A DNA stretch of 64,000 bases, from positions 1 through 64,000 of the forward strand of contig NZ_OZ032146.1 in NCBI RefSeq assembly GCF_964026405.1, given 5' to 3'. Below, piece by piece: positions 10,014-19,103 of this stretch. Under the pieces are notes generated by a model. It did not search any database and was not told the origin of the DNA. It saw only the letters and a program-made list of their open reading frames with translations. The DNA comes from Candidatus Tisiphia endosymbiont of Dascillus cervinus (GTDB lineage: Bacteria; Pseudomonadota; Alphaproteobacteria; Rickettsiales; Rickettsiaceae). Made by a program: the position numbers and the translations under genes. Position 1 is the first letter of the stretch. Every line of letters begins with the position of its first letter.

Positions 10014-10991
10014 TCAGTATGTTTCAACATAAACTTGTTGATATATATCAAAGCCAGCTGGATTTAGCTTGTAATCAATTTCTGCTTGCTCTAAATGTTT
10101 CAATGTTTTAATGCAATTTTCTAAGTTAACCTTATTTAGAGCTTGCTTAAAATTTGGCACATATTTATAGAAAATTGGTGGAGATACTGATTTTATAGCC
10201 ATATCTATATTAACACCCATTGCTAATTTATTCAATACAGTGTATAGATTTAGATAATACCTGATTAATGCTCTGATAATTAGCACTTCATTAATATTTT
10301 GTTGTTTTAGTTTGGTGAATTCTTGTAAAAAATTATCAAGATTTCCTGAGGAAAAATAAACGCATAAATTATCCCCATTCCCTGTAAAATCATCACTAAC
10401 TACAGCTAGTGCGTCATCCAAGGTGATTTGATCTTTATCAAATGTAAAATATATTAACTTATTGATTTCATTAATTAGTGTTTGATGGTCACCTTTTAAA
10501 CGATCTGTTAAATAGTTAACAGTATCTTCACTTATAACCTTACCAACACTGTTACATTTTTGTAAAATTATCTTAGTAATTTTGTGTTCATCATCGTGAT
10601 AGCAAGCTAGAGAAGCTAGATAAGTTTCAGTTTCAAAAAACTTACGTATACTAGAAGCAGCTGATAATTCATCAGCAATAAAAACTAAGAAATGCAATGA
10701 CTCTTTACTGAGAGCCAGTTTTAAAGATTTATCTATAGACTCGCCAACTGACCTTACTATAATCAGTTGTTTTTGCATAAAGAAATTTTGGGTATTAACT
10801 AACGTCTCGAGCGATCGATTTTTAATTTCAGAATATTCTATAAAGGTTTTTAGTAAGTCAAATTTCTTCACTAAAGTCTTACAAACTTTATCAATGTACC
10901 CTTTATCTGGACCATAAAGCAACAGAGCCTTAATTTGTCCATTTTCTACCTTATCAAGTAGCTGAATGATTTGTGATAGGTAAAGCTTCAT
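10014..10991 (-). CDS. holA: DNA polymerase III delta subunit
   Basis: HolA is the clamp-loader subunit that opens the beta sliding clamp during replication. The 325-residue protein has the family N-terminus ALLLYGPDKGYIDKVCKTL (a degenerate P-loop-like segment), the middle AAA+ lid-like domain (YLTDRLKGDHQTLINEINKL) and a helical C-terminal collar region. It lies 135 bp downstream of lptE on the same strand, an arrangement common in alphaproteobacteria. Sequence similarity in this family is low, but the motifs and neighbour agree. Confidence 0.9.
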   Translation of the reverse strand: MKLYLSQIIQLLDKVENGQIKALLLYGPDKGYIDKVCKTLVKKFDLLKTFIEYSEIKNRSLETLVNTQNFFMQKQLIIVRSVGESIDKSLKLALSKESLHFLVFIADELSAASSIRKFFETETYLASLACYHDDEHKITKIILQKCNSVGKVISEDTVNYLTDRLKGDHQTLINEINKLIYFTFDKDQITLDDALAVVSDDFTGNGDNLCVYFSSGNLDNFLQEFTKLKQQNINEVLIIRALIRYYLNLYTVLNKLAMGVNIDMAIKSVSPPIFYKYVPNFKQALNKVNLENCIKTLKHLEQAEIDYKLNPAGFDIYQQVYVETY

Positions 10992-11029
10992 CTTTAATTC
11001 TATTTTGTTAAAACAAACTGATTCTTTTT

Positions 11030-11115
11030 AGTAATTTTGTCGTCAAAATTTGCTTCCGTTCCTCACGTACATTAAGTACGTTGCGGTACTCAGCTACATT
11101 TTTCCTAAAAATTCC
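11030..11115. repeat. Degenerate palindromic repeat between lptE and holA
   Basis: The spacer contains ttcctcacgtacattaagtac followed by gttgcggtactc, the same wording as the centre of type B palindromic elements, and near-symmetrical flanks aattttgtcgtcaaaattt and aaaattcctcaaaaatt. It looks like an eroded palindromic element. Confidence 0.5.
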
Positions 11116-11126
11116 TCAAAAATTAT

Positions 11127-11630
11127 TCAGTTCGTAAGCACTCTCTTAAAATATAAAATTAATCTTGCTAGGATATCATCTGCTCCTTGTTTTGTAAGGT
11201 CTTTCAATGCTACTTCTTCATCTATATAGCTATGATATGGTAAAGCAGCTGTACTATAAGAGGTTATATGACTAAATGTTCCTGTTGTCACTTCTCTATT
11301 AGTAACAATATCAACTAACCTATATTGAACAGTTTGACTGATTGCTTCTCTTAACACATCAGAATTCTTTTGAAGAATAAGTGGTAAACGTTTGTTGGTA
11401 AATTTTACCTTTAATAAATACTTTGTTGTGGTTGTTGTAGACCTTGGTAAAATACTCGATAAATAGTAACAAAATTCTGCACCTTCAATAGATGCTATTG
11501 GTTCAATTTCAATGCTACTTAATTGGCTTAATTCCTGCGTGCTATATTTATTACTATATACAGGTTTTAAACTACAAGAGGTAAATAAAAATAAGTAAGC
11601 AAGAGCTAATAATAAATTTAAACGTACCAT
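11127..11630 (-). CDS. lptE: LPS-assembly lipoprotein LptE-like
   Basis: A 167-residue predicted outer-membrane lipoprotein. Residues 1-18 form a signal peptide ending in the lipobox FTSC. The mature part has the LptE pattern: early LKPVYSNKYS, beta-strand rich centre, SYSTAALPYHSYIDEEVALKDLTKQGADDILARLI at the end (quoted in part as AALPYHSYIDEE and LTKQGADDILARL). LptE plugs the LptD barrel and helps insert LPS in the outer membrane. Placement directly before holA is the conserved alphaproteobacterial order and supports the call. It lies after the rne gene on the same strand. Confidence 0.85.
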   Translation of the reverse strand: MVRLNLLLALAYLFLFTSCSLKPVYSNKYSTQELSQLSSIEIEPIASIEGAEFCYYLSSILPRSTTTTTKYLLKVKFTNKRLPLILQKNSDVLREAISQTVQYRLVDIVTNREVTTGTFSHITSYSTAALPYHSYIDEEVALKDLTKQGADDILARLILYFKRVLTN

Positions 11631-11646
11631 ATTATATTTACCATTT

Positions 11647-11919
11647 TTAACTATTAGCTACCTCCTGAGATTGTCCACTATCATTGTTATTTACCTTACG
11701 TTTATTATAATTACGTACTCTAGAGGGGCGAGAATAATTTGATTTTTTCTCAATATATTTACGGCTTGACTTATTGGTGTCAAGGTCATTATCTCCGTTA
11801 TCCGATTCATTTACCACTACTGGCTTATTAGTTTCTTTAATAGAATCAATTACCTCTTTATCAATTTTTTCTATATCCTTATTTGATTCACTACTAGTTT
11901 CTAATTTATTAGGTATTTT
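11647..11919 (-). pseudogene. Detached C-terminal tail of RNase E, in frame after an amber codon
   Basis: Directly after the rne stop (TAG at 11922-11920) the same frame stays open for 90 codons to TAA at 11647. It encodes a charged, low-complexity tail (SESNKDIEKIDKEVID, SSRKYIEKKSNYSRPSRV, VRNYNKRKVNNND). The arginine-rich character and unbroken frame suggest the original end of RNase E, which in this family scaffolds RNA and partner proteins. There is no separate start codon with a ribosome site. Confidence 0.7.
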
Positions 11920-13773
11920 CTATTTTTGCTTCTTCTTGTTAGGAACAGGAGTCTCTTTAATACTCTTTTCTTCTTGATAATTAGAGGACTGATTCTGAAT
12001 TAATGGCTTATTACCAGTTTCTGTATGGCTAGATTTCTTCGGCAATTTTATTTTTTCAATTGAATAATTATCAGAAGTGGCAGAAGGATCAACGTGGAAT
12101 TTTAACTTTAAATTATATTTGTCTTCAATTAGAGATATTTCTGAACGTTTATTATTCAGTAAATAGATAACTGAATGAATATTAGCAAAAATATTTACTA
12201 AATCAATATTTTCATTAAAAATTTCATTTTCTACTGTACGTAGAATCAACATAGCATTTGACTCATCTGCCCTAACAAGACCCTTACCGTTACAATATGA
12301 ACAAATCGATGAATTTGATTCCAAAAATGAGGGGCTTAATCTTTGACGAGACATCTCAAGCAAACCAAATTGACTAATATGAGCAGTTTGAATTCTTGCA
12401 CGATCTCTACTTAGAAATTCCTTAAAAGACCTCTCGACAATCCTACGATTTCTAGCCTCATACATATCAATAAAATCAATAACCACTAAGCCTGATAAAT
12501 CTCTTAATTTAATTTGCCTAGCAATTTCTCTAGCAGCTTCTAAGTTAGTTTTTAATGCCGTTTCTTCAATATTTTTTTCAGAAGTTGCTTTTCCTGAATT
12601 AACATCAATTGAAATAAGTGCTTCTGTTGGATTTATCACTATATAACCACCAGAAGGTAAAGCAAAAACTGGTTGGTATAGTTTTGCTAGTTGTTCCTCA
12701 ACAGCAAATTTTGTAAAAATTGGCACCTTATTTTTGTATTCTTTGAGCTTAACCAAATCAATAGGTAATATATCCTTCATGAATTTCACAGCATTTTGAT
12801 AAGCCCCACTACCTTGTATTATCAACTCTTTAACAGTAGGATCACACATATCTCTTATGACTTTTTGAATTAGACCATCTTCTTCATGTATAAAACAGGG
12901 AGCTACAGATTTAAGAGTATTCTCCCTAATTTTATTCCATAATCTTGCTAAATAATCATAATCTCTTTTTATGTCTAAAGTAGTACAGCCAGCACCAGCT
13001 GTACGAATTATGATACTTGACCCACTACTGTTATTATTTGCAGTTATTTTACTGACTATATTCTTAAGCCTTTTTCGCTCATCAGCATTGGATATCTTCC
13101 GCGATACACCATTCTGCAATGGAGTATTAGCCATCAGAACGCAATACTTTCCCGCAAGAGATATAAAGGTTGTAAATGATGCACCTTTATTAGCTCTTTC
13201 CTCTTTTGTAACTTGAACAAGCATAACTTGTCCTTTTTTTATTACTTCTTGAATTTTGTATTGCTTTTGTTTATTGTCTTCCTCTCTATCACTTTTGTCT
13301 ACACTTATTGTTTCAATATCATTATCTAAGACATCCAAATTAAATTCTACCTGAATTTTTTCGTCCACTAATCTTTCTATGGCATTTAAATCAATTTCTT
13401 CACTATCTATTATCGGATTATAATCCCTCTTTGTTTCAGATTCTACAAAATCATCTTGGGTAATATCTAAAAGAGAAATTTCTTGTAATTTATTTATAGA
13501 AGTCAAAGATTTAAGATCAGATACTGGTACATTATAATAATATGGATGAATTTCATTGAAAGGCAAGAATCCGCTTTTGTCCGGACCATAATCTATAAAG
13601 GCAGCCTGCAACGCTGGTTCAACTCTTATAACTTTTGCAAGATATATATTACCTTTGATTTGTTGTTTTATGGCTGTTTCATATTCAATATCCTCGATAT
13701 TGTTACTATGATTCAGTAAAACCACCCTTGTTTCATTAGGGAAGTTAGCATCAACTATAATTTTTTTACTCAT
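11920..13773 (-). CDS. rne: Ribonuclease E/G family endoribonuclease
   Basis: This endoribonuclease cuts AU-rich single-stranded RNA in mRNA decay and rRNA/tRNA processing. The 617-residue protein has an S1 domain near the N-terminus (GNIYLAKVIRVEPALQAAF, IDYGPDKSGFLPFNEI) interrupted by an acidic insert. The DNase I-like catalytic part carries TEALISIDVNSGKAT and GLVVIDFIDM, holding the two catalytic aspartates, and the zinc-link motif CSYCNGKG follows. The chain ends at PNKKKQK with a TAG, after which an arginine-rich tail continues in frame. The catalytic part is complete, so the enzyme should work. The truncation would remove part of the RNA-binding or scaffold tail. Confidence 0.94.
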   Translation of the reverse strand: MSKKIIVDANFPNETRVVLLNHSNNIEDIEYETAIKQQIKGNIYLAKVIRVEPALQAAFIDYGPDKSGFLPFNEIHPYYYNVPVSDLKSLTSINKLQEISLLDITQDDFVESETKRDYNPIIDSEEIDLNAIERLVDEKIQVEFNLDVLDNDIETISVDKSDREEDNKQKQYKIQEVIKKGQVMLVQVTKEERANKGASFTTFISLAGKYCVLMANTPLQNGVSRKISNADERKRLKNIVSKITANNNSSGSSIIIRTAGAGCTTLDIKRDYDYLARLWNKIRENTLKSVAPCFIHEEDGLIQKVIRDMCDPTVKELIIQGSGAYQNAVKFMKDILPIDLVKLKEYKNKVPIFTKFAVEEQLAKLYQPVFALPSGGYIVINPTEALISIDVNSGKATSEKNIEETALKTNLEAAREIARQIKLRDLSGLVVIDFIDMYEARNRRIVERSFKEFLSRDRARIQTAHISQFGLLEMSRQRLSPSFLESNSSICSYCNGKGLVRADESNAMLILRTVENEIFNENIDLVNIFANIHSVIYLLNNKRSEISLIEDKYNLKLKFHVDPSATSDNYSIEKIKLPKKSSHTETGNKPLIQNQSSNYQEEKSIKETPVPNKKKQK

Positions 13774-13799
13774 TAATTTTTTACTCGTAAATTTCTAGG

Positions 13800-13926
13800 T
13801 ATACTCTTCTGCTCCTACAAATTGTTTTTTGAAAATATCATGGTTTGCATGCGTAACTATACTATATGTACGTCTAGCATACTCACCATTCATTTTCGAA
13901 TCCAATTCTTCAAATCATTTGAGTAT
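13800..13926. repeat. Type A palindromic element (intergenic)
   Basis: Starts tatactcttctgctcc and ends caaatcatttgagtata; the inverse of the copy at 32420-32548, with which it shares most of its sequence, including a central gcatgc and tatatgtacg. It is the same repeat class found in frame inside murD and the O-antigen-ligase gene, though the centre is of a diverged subtype. Confidence 0.85.
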
Positions 13927-13978
13927 ATATCTCTAAGCTCTGTAAATTTAGCAATATTAGAGAATATTATAACAAATT

Positions 13979-14000
13979 TAAAACTTAATATTAAGTTTTA
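13979..14000. promoter_or_regulatory. 22-bp perfect palindrome in the rne upstream spacer
   Basis: taaaacttaatattaagtttta is perfectly self-complementary. It lies in the 579-bp spacer between rne (minus) and the MFS gene (plus), that is, between divergent genes. It could be a regulator site or a bidirectional terminator-like stem; the sequence alone does not decide. The rest of the spacer (14050-14190) holds an eroded intergenic repeat ending in gcggggatgacatcgag, which recurs at 15955 and 59830. Confidence 0.45.
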
Positions 14001-14352
14001 ATGAGAAAACATTTAACAAGTACATTAACCTAACAAATAACTAAAAAACTCTACTTAACCTAAATTCGATATAACATTACTATGCCATTGATCATTCCTA
14101 GCTAAAAGCGGAAATCCATGATACCTAACAGTTATTCAGGCTGTTTGGATTCTACAGTGAAGCGGGGATGACATCGAGAACTATTATACCTACTTGGTTA
14201 TATAATATTTTATTAATGGTCAAAATAACAAATTAATTAGACAAATCATAATGAGTGATATAATGTACTTTTGGTTATATAAAAACCTCTGAAACGCCTC
14301 TCAACTAACAAAATTTATATACGATGTAATCTAGTTTAGCAAACAATTATTT

Positions 14353-15495
14353 ATGACCCAAAATAATCATTTAAAAACAGTTTTGCTATTGTTTCTTAGC
14401 GTATTTCTTTTTGCATGTATCACTTACATCAATGCAATTATAATGCCAAGTTTTCTGCTAAGTAAAGGCTTATCTGGGGAGGAACTAAACCATATCGAAT
14501 CAATCGAAATGTTAGGTTATATAATAGCTGGTTTATTCTTAACCCCATTAATTAACAAAATCAGTGATAACAAAACTACCATTATTAGTTTAGTTATACT
14601 TATAATAGGTATATTAAACATAATTATGATGCAGGACTACACACTCCTTAGAATCAATTTTATTGTAATGGCCTCTGCATACTACACTTATATAACCATA
14701 ACTATCATAAAAATTATAGAATCTACCAATAATTACAAATATTTCTCTCTTATCATTTTTTCTTTGTTATGGATAGCTGGGTATTTTGCAGTTAATTCAC
14801 TAACCGACTTTTTCGTATCAGGCATAAACGGGCTATTATTATGCGTATTACTTTATAGTTTCATTATTATAACTTGCTTACAAAGAGAGAGTGTTAATAA
14901 AAATACAACTTTAGTTTCTAGGTTTTCATTCTTAATAGAAAATATAGAATTACAGATACTAACAGGCTTTATGGTATCTTACATTACTTTCGATATATTG
15001 TGGTATTATGAAGAATTTGCATTGGAAAAACATCTTCCTGTATCAAAGATAGAATCTATTACACATTCTACACTTATAAGCATATTTTTCTTGATATCAC
15101 CTGTTATTCTATTATTAAAAATAATCAATAAATATCTTGCTAACTTAATATTGATAATTATCCTTTTAGTCAGCTTTATTCTTTTACCGAATTATGGGGT
15201 AACTTTAATAGGTAATATCTATCTCCTTTCTACAATTGGCGTATGTTTATGTGCTATTTTTATTTGTAACATATTAATATTATCCAATAAATTTGAGACA
15301 CAAGATTTTAGAACCGCACTTGTAATATATTTAACTATGTGTGCTATTGGTGCGTATTCTGGAGCTTTATCTTCATATATATCTTATGCCCTTTCTGATG
15401 AACAAGGTTTTTTATTTTCTACATTTAGCGTTGTTGGAACTTTTGTACTTTATTATTCTTGGTATTTTTTTAAACGGAAATTGTACAGGTGGTAG
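14353..15495 (+). CDS. MFS-like multi-pass membrane transporter
   Basis: A 380-residue, strongly hydrophobic protein with about 11-12 predicted membrane helices (for example LLFLSVFLFACITYINAIIM, FSLLWIAGYFAVNSL, LILIIILLVSFILLP). The spacing, and a loop after helix 2 (LTPLINKISDNKTT) resembling the helix 2-3 loop of the major facilitator superfamily, favour that family. The substrate cannot be predicted. It has no operon partner: a long repeat-filled gap precedes it and another follows. The reading frame is intact. Confidence 0.7.
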   Translation: MTQNNHLKTVLLLFLSVFLFACITYINAIIMPSFLLSKGLSGEELNHIESIEMLGYIIAGLFLTPLINKISDNKTTIISLVILIIGILNIIMMQDYTLLRINFIVMASAYYTYITITIIKIIESTNNYKYFSLIIFSLLWIAGYFAVNSLTDFFVSGINGLLLCVLLYSFIIITCLQRESVNKNTTLVSRFSFLIENIELQILTGFMVSYITFDILWYYEEFALEKHLPVSKIESITHSTLISIFFLISPVILLLKIINKYLANLILIIILLVSFILLPNYGVTLIGNIYLLSTIGVCLCAIFICNILILSNKFETQDFRTALVIYLTMCAIGAYSGALSSYISYALSDEQGFLFSTFSVVGTFVLYYSWYFFKRKLYRW

Positions 15496-15563
15496 GGGTA
15501 TAATCTAAACAGTTTCCCAAGACTAAATTGCTACTCGGAGTACGAGTGTCGAGTACTGGAGCG

Positions 15564-15861
15564 TCACACTACTGGACAAAAGAGATGGTGTGGTTGCAAG
15601 AGCTAGTAAATAGAGTATTTTATAAAATGTTTATTTATAGCATATGCAATGGCAAGAAAAATAGGAGCAATTGGAGAGCAAGAGCAACCGATAAAAATGA
15701 AGAAAACGCTAGGATGTAGGAGTTATTCTGTACTACAGTTAGGTATAAGATCAATTAAACAAGCTTATAGTCGTTCTAAGCAATTTTTTGATTCCTTAAT
15801 CATAAAATTGTTTAAGTTACACTTTGTGCAACCAACCTAACCTTTTTGTCCAGTAGTGTGA
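15564..15861. mobile_element. Small element with 18-bp perfect terminal inverted repeats
   Basis: A 298-bp unit bounded by tcacactactggacaaaa and its exact complement. It sits inside what looks like an RPE: the bases on its right (15862-15935) match the right half of type C elements (gagaacgccaattcttg). Two overlapping short frames inside (63 codons each) look like scraps rather than a transposase. No clear target duplication is visible. It is best described as a MITE-like or internally deleted IS. Confidence 0.75.
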
Positions 15862-15940
15862 CAACTAGTACATGAGGAGCAGAGATATTTGGTTGCGAGA
15901 ACGCCAATTCTTGCAGTTCACCGAGTATACTAGTGATCCA
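15862..15940. repeat. Right half of a type C palindromic element
   Basis: The stretch with gtacatgaggagcagag and gcgagaacgccaattcttg, ending near gagtata, parallels bases 28405-28478. The left half would lie at about 15515-15563 (ctactcggagtacgagtg), split from it by the 298-bp element. Confidence 0.6.
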
Positions 15941-16014
15941 CACGGGTAAAGCCTGTACGGGGATGACATCAAACCTATTACATCGAACTCAAGTTTAAGT
16001 TGCTATGAAGATTT

Positions 16015-16761
16015 ATGAAAAAAATAAGACTTGACCAGCATTTGGTAGAATGCCAATTAGTTGATGATATTAACGTAGCACGAAGCTTAATAATACAAGG
16101 CAAAGTATATGTTAATCAGCAGCAAAATACTAAACCAGGTACTGGCATATCAACTGATACTCGTGATATTATTATAAAACGCCCGATACATGATTATGTA
16201 TCACGAGGGGCGTTAAAGTTAATTGCTGCTCTAGACCATTTCAATATTGACCCACAAGGGCTAGTCTGTCTAGATATAGGCTCTAGTACTGGTGGATTTA
16301 CTGAGGTGTTGCTCCGTAGGAATGCTGAAAAGATTTTTGCAGTAGATGTAGGATATGGTGAACTACATCATAAGCTACGTAATAATCCTAGAATTTCAGT
16401 AATTGAAAGAACTAATGCCCGGTATTTAACAATTGAGCAAATTAGTTTACCACCAGACCTGATCGTTTGCGATGCTAGTTTCATTAGCCTTACCACCATA
16501 TTACCCACTGCATTTAGCCTGGCAAAAGATAATTGTAGTTTAGTTGCTTTAATTAAGCCCCAATTTGAAGTGGCAAAGAATGAGGTAGGGAATGGTGGCA
16601 TTGTTAGAAACCAACTCTTACACCAAAGAGTATGTGATAAAATTCAACAATGGCTAGAATTAAACTATAATTTTAACATATATGGGATAATACCCAGCCC
16701 TATTTTAGGGACAAAAGGCAATCAGGAGTTTTTAATTTATGGACAGCGTATAGTCAATTGA
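16015..16761 (+). CDS. tlyA: TlyA-family rRNA 2'-O-methyltransferase / hemolysin-like protein
   Basis: The 248-residue protein joins an N-terminal S4 RNA-binding domain (RLDQHLVECQLVDDINVARS, IIQGKVYVN) to an FtsJ/RrmJ-type methyltransferase domain. The S-adenosylmethionine motif is CLDIGSSTGGFTEVLL, followed by VDVGYGELHHKL and LIKPQFEVAKNEVGNGG. TlyA proteins methylate ribosomal RNA; reports of membrane-lytic activity led to the hemolysin name in rickettsiae. The gene stands alone between repeat-rich spacers. The start at 16015 lies immediately before the S4 domain, as usual. Confidence 0.93.
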   Translation: MKKIRLDQHLVECQLVDDINVARSLIIQGKVYVNQQQNTKPGTGISTDTRDIIIKRPIHDYVSRGALKLIAALDHFNIDPQGLVCLDIGSSTGGFTEVLLRRNAEKIFAVDVGYGELHHKLRNNPRISVIERTNARYLTIEQISLPPDLIVCDASFISLTTILPTAFSLAKDNCSLVALIKPQFEVAKNEVGNGGIVRNQLLHQRVCDKIQQWLELNYNFNIYGIIPSPILGTKGNQEFLIYGQRIVN

Positions 16762-16862
16762 TGAGAATTTGGTAACATCGTTTTCGATCGCTCGCCTATT
16801 CTATAGGCATCGCTCCATCGTTCCTAGCATCAAATTCTAGTAAATTGACTATAACACCTATG
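16745..16862. repeat. Palindromic element downstream of tlyA, shared with the sca gene
   Basis: Begins tatagtcaattgatgagaat and ends aaattgactataac. The inside (gatcgctcgcctat, atcgctccatcgttcc) is the inverse of bases 51893-51988 within the broken autotransporter gene. This shows one family used both between genes and as coding sequence. It overlaps the last codons of tlyA, so the stop codon lies in or at the edge of the repeat. Confidence 0.75.
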
Positions 16863-16879
16863 GACCTTCGGCAAAAAAA

Positions 16880-17035
16880 TATAAAACTCGATAATCAAGT
16901 TTTTTAGAATTATTAAAAAATATGTCATTGCGAGGAGTGCGTAAGCACGACGAAGCAATCCAGTAACATCATTTATCTATAGATACTTTTTACTTACAAT
17001 TGCTTCGCTTACGCTCACAATGACGCTGTGGTATT
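16880..17035. repeat. Type D intergenic palindromic repeat
   Basis: Contains actcgataatcaagttttttagaa followed by gtcattgcgaggagtgcg, and ends with the inverse, cgctcacaatgacgc. The same leading segment occurs at 30838 and 36660. It lies between the convergent tlyA and lipoprotein genes, so it could act as a two-way terminator. Confidence 0.75.
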
Positions 17036-17041
17036 CTGTGT

Positions 17042-17788
17042 TTATATTGCACGAGGCGGTAACTGAAATTTCTCTTGTTCATTAACAATAGTACTATTCA
17101 CTCTATTATTAGTGTCGCTTTTACCAACTTTCCTATTAGGATCATTTACCTTTATATCATCATAATCTTCACTAAGAAATTTTCTTTTCATTTCTGATTT
17201 ATTGAGTACACTCTTAGTTTTATTAGTTTCTAGCTTTTTAATTGTTTTATGACTATCTGTTTCTATTGGTAACATATCAGCACTTTGTGTTTTAACATTT
17301 TTCCCCGCAGGACAACTATACTTTTCTAAATCTTTTTTAGTTTCATGCAGCATAGCTTTAATTTGCTCTAGCTCTTTGTGCAACTTACTGTTTTCCTCAT
17401 CACTATTTCGCTTTTTTACCCTATCACTTGCTAAGTTCAATGAAGGATAATCTTTATCTTGATTTAACTTCTGCCTTCTTTTGCAATCTGCATCCTGTTT
17501 TACCATCTTAAGATACATCTGACGATTTCTTAAAGTTGGATTAATTGTTTCCGTATCAGCTTCACTAAGTAAATCTTCCTCATCGTCATCAAAATTTTCT
17601 TCCGTGACGTTTCTTTTTGCCATTGATATATACTTCTTATTATAAAGAGGCGGTCGCTTACCACCTTCAAAACCTTTTGTATCTATAATTTTATTATTAG
17701 CAGATTTTTTAAAATATCCTCTAAAACCATCAGTACAACCTGAAAGTAGGAACAATCCCAAAACTGTAATAATAGTTTTCCTTAACAT
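17042..17788 (-). CDS. Hypothetical lipoprotein with charged, low-complexity body
   Basis: A 248-residue protein with a signal peptide and lipobox (VLGLFLLSGCTDG; cysteine at residue 18). The mature part is hydrophilic and rich in Lys, Asp, Glu and Asn, with an acidic run (NFDDDEEDLLSE) and a predicted coiled-coil segment near residues 130-160 (KLHKELEQIKAMLHETKKDL). I do not recognise a domain. It follows murG on the same strand after about 90 bp but has no evident functional link. It is probably an envelope protein of the Rickettsia lineage. Confidence 0.75.
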   Translation of the reverse strand: MLRKTIITVLGLFLLSGCTDGFRGYFKKSANNKIIDTKGFEGGKRPPLYNKKYISMAKRNVTEENFDDDEEDLLSEADTETINPTLRNRQMYLKMVKQDADCKRRQKLNQDKDYPSLNLASDRVKKRNSDEENSKLHKELEQIKAMLHETKKDLEKYSCPAGKNVKTQSADMLPIETDSHKTIKKLETNKTKSVLNKSEMKRKFLSEDYDDIKVNDPNRKVGKSDTNNRVNSTIVNEQEKFQLPPRAI

Positions 17789-17879
17789 AAAGCAATCCGA
17801 TAATTTTTTAATAAGCCATAATTAATGACACAGAATTATTAAAGTTGCAAGAAGCAATTCCCTCAACTGAATTAAAAAG

Positions 17880-19103
17880 TCAGCTTATTATTTCTTCTAC
17901 TGCATCAGCTAAAACCTTACTCCCATCATTTTTCCTTTTTAATAACTCAATAGATGTTTTTTTTAGTATATCACGATTTTTTACCAGCACTAAGATTTTA
18001 TCGGCTAATTTTTCTGCTGTGATTGTACTTTGTTCAAAACACCACCCTGCCCCACTATCTTCTAGAGCCTTGGCATTATAGAATTGATGGTTTTCGCTAG
18101 CTGAAGGTAGTGGAATAAAAATCGCCGGCAATCCTACATAACAAAGCTCAGAAATAGTCGATGCCCCAGCTCTTGATATTACTAATTCTTGACTCGCATA
18201 TTGCTGTTCCATATCATAAAAAAAATCTGCTAATTTATATGGAATTTTCAACTGAGCATAAATTTTCGCAATATTATCATGATCTTCTAAGGGAGCTTGT
18301 TGGGTAATATGCAGTTTAATATCAGGATTTGATTGCACTAATATCTGAATAGCTTCAGGTATTAAAGTAGAAAAAACCTTTGCTCCTTGGCTTCCTCCAA
18401 AAATAAATATTCGGAAAGTGTCATTATTAAAATTTTCCCTAACTTTCAGGTTTTTAACATTTTCCCGTACTATATTTCCTATAACCAATTTCTTATTCTT
18501 ATCAAGAATATTATAATTTTTAGTTTCATCATATGTAAGTGCAACTTTCCTAGCATATTTTAAGAAAAATCTATTAGCTTTACCAATAAAGCAATTTTGT
18601 TCATAAACTATGATAGGAATACGTAAAAATACTGCAGCAAGCAATGGAGGAAAAGTCGGATAGCCACCAAACCCAATTATAGCATATGGTTTAATCTTCA
18701 CTAATAGCAATAACATCTTAAAAGTTACAAATAACAAAGAAATCAATAACTTAAACCTATTAATTAACCCTTTAGGTGCTAATCTAAAATTTATTATATG
18801 TGGTATAAGCTTTAAATCTTCAGTTAAATATTTTTGGCATCTAACATCGGTGATAAGGTGCAACTCATACCCTCGCTGCATTAATTCTTCACCTAAAGCA
18901 ATAGCGGGAAACAAATGACCAGCTGTACCACCACCAGCAACAATTATATTAGACTTCTTGCATAATTCTACTTCTGCTGGTAATTTATTCGTGCTACCGG
19001 CACTCTGCTCCTCACGTACACTAGAGTACGCTGCGGGTCGAGGTTTCGTGGCTTCTTTAAATTCCTCAGCAGAAGCGAATTCTGCAAGAAGTCTATTCTT
19101 CAT
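17880..19103 (-). CDS. murG: UDP-GlcNAc:lipid I transferase MurG with N-terminal RPE insert
   Basis: MurG converts lipid I to lipid II on the cytoplasmic side of the membrane during peptidoglycan synthesis. Residues after 51 match the family: IIVAGGGTAGHLFPAIALGE (nucleotide-binding loop), YAIIGFGGYPTFPPLLA, IFGGSQGAKVFS, and VISRAGASTISELCYVGLPAI in the UDP-GlcNAc site. Residues about 4-51 come from a type B palindromic element, leaving only MKNR before it, so the insert sits just ahead of the first beta strand. The start overlaps the ftsW stop (ATGA). At 407 residues it is about 45 longer than usual, fully explained by the insert. Confidence 0.95.
   Translation of the reverse strand: MKNRLLAEFASAEEFKEATKPRPAAYSSVREEQSAGSTNKLPAEVELCKKSNIIVAGGGTAGHLFPAIALGEELMQRGYELHLITDVRCQKYLTEDLKLIPHIINFRLAPKGLINRFKLLISLLFVTFKMLLLLVKIKPYAIIGFGGYPTFPPLLAAVFLRIPIIVYEQNCFIGKANRFFLKYARKVALTYDETKNYNILDKNKKLVIGNIVRENVKNLKVRENFNNDTFRIFIFGGSQGAKVFSTLIPEAIQILVQSNPDIKLHITQQAPLEDHDNIAKIYAQLKIPYKLADFFYDMEQQYASQELVISRAGASTISELCYVGLPAIFIPLPSASENHQFYNAKALEDSGAGWCFEQSTITAEKLADKILVLVKNRDILKKTSIELLKRKNDGSKVLADAVEEIIS
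18951..19094. repeat. Type B palindromic element inside murG
   Basis: A 144-bp insertion, agacttcttgcataattc to gaattctgcaagaagtct, translated in frame as LLAEFASAEEFKEATK... to ...KLPAEVELCKKSN. The translated words EFASA, EATK/EATE and KLPAEVELCK recur in AtpG, showing that the same frame is used in both genes. Confidence 0.95.

Noticed and set aside
16368-16601. A 77-codon minus-strand frame within tlyA
   Set aside because: Shadow of the methyltransferase domain; no start context or recognisable protein.
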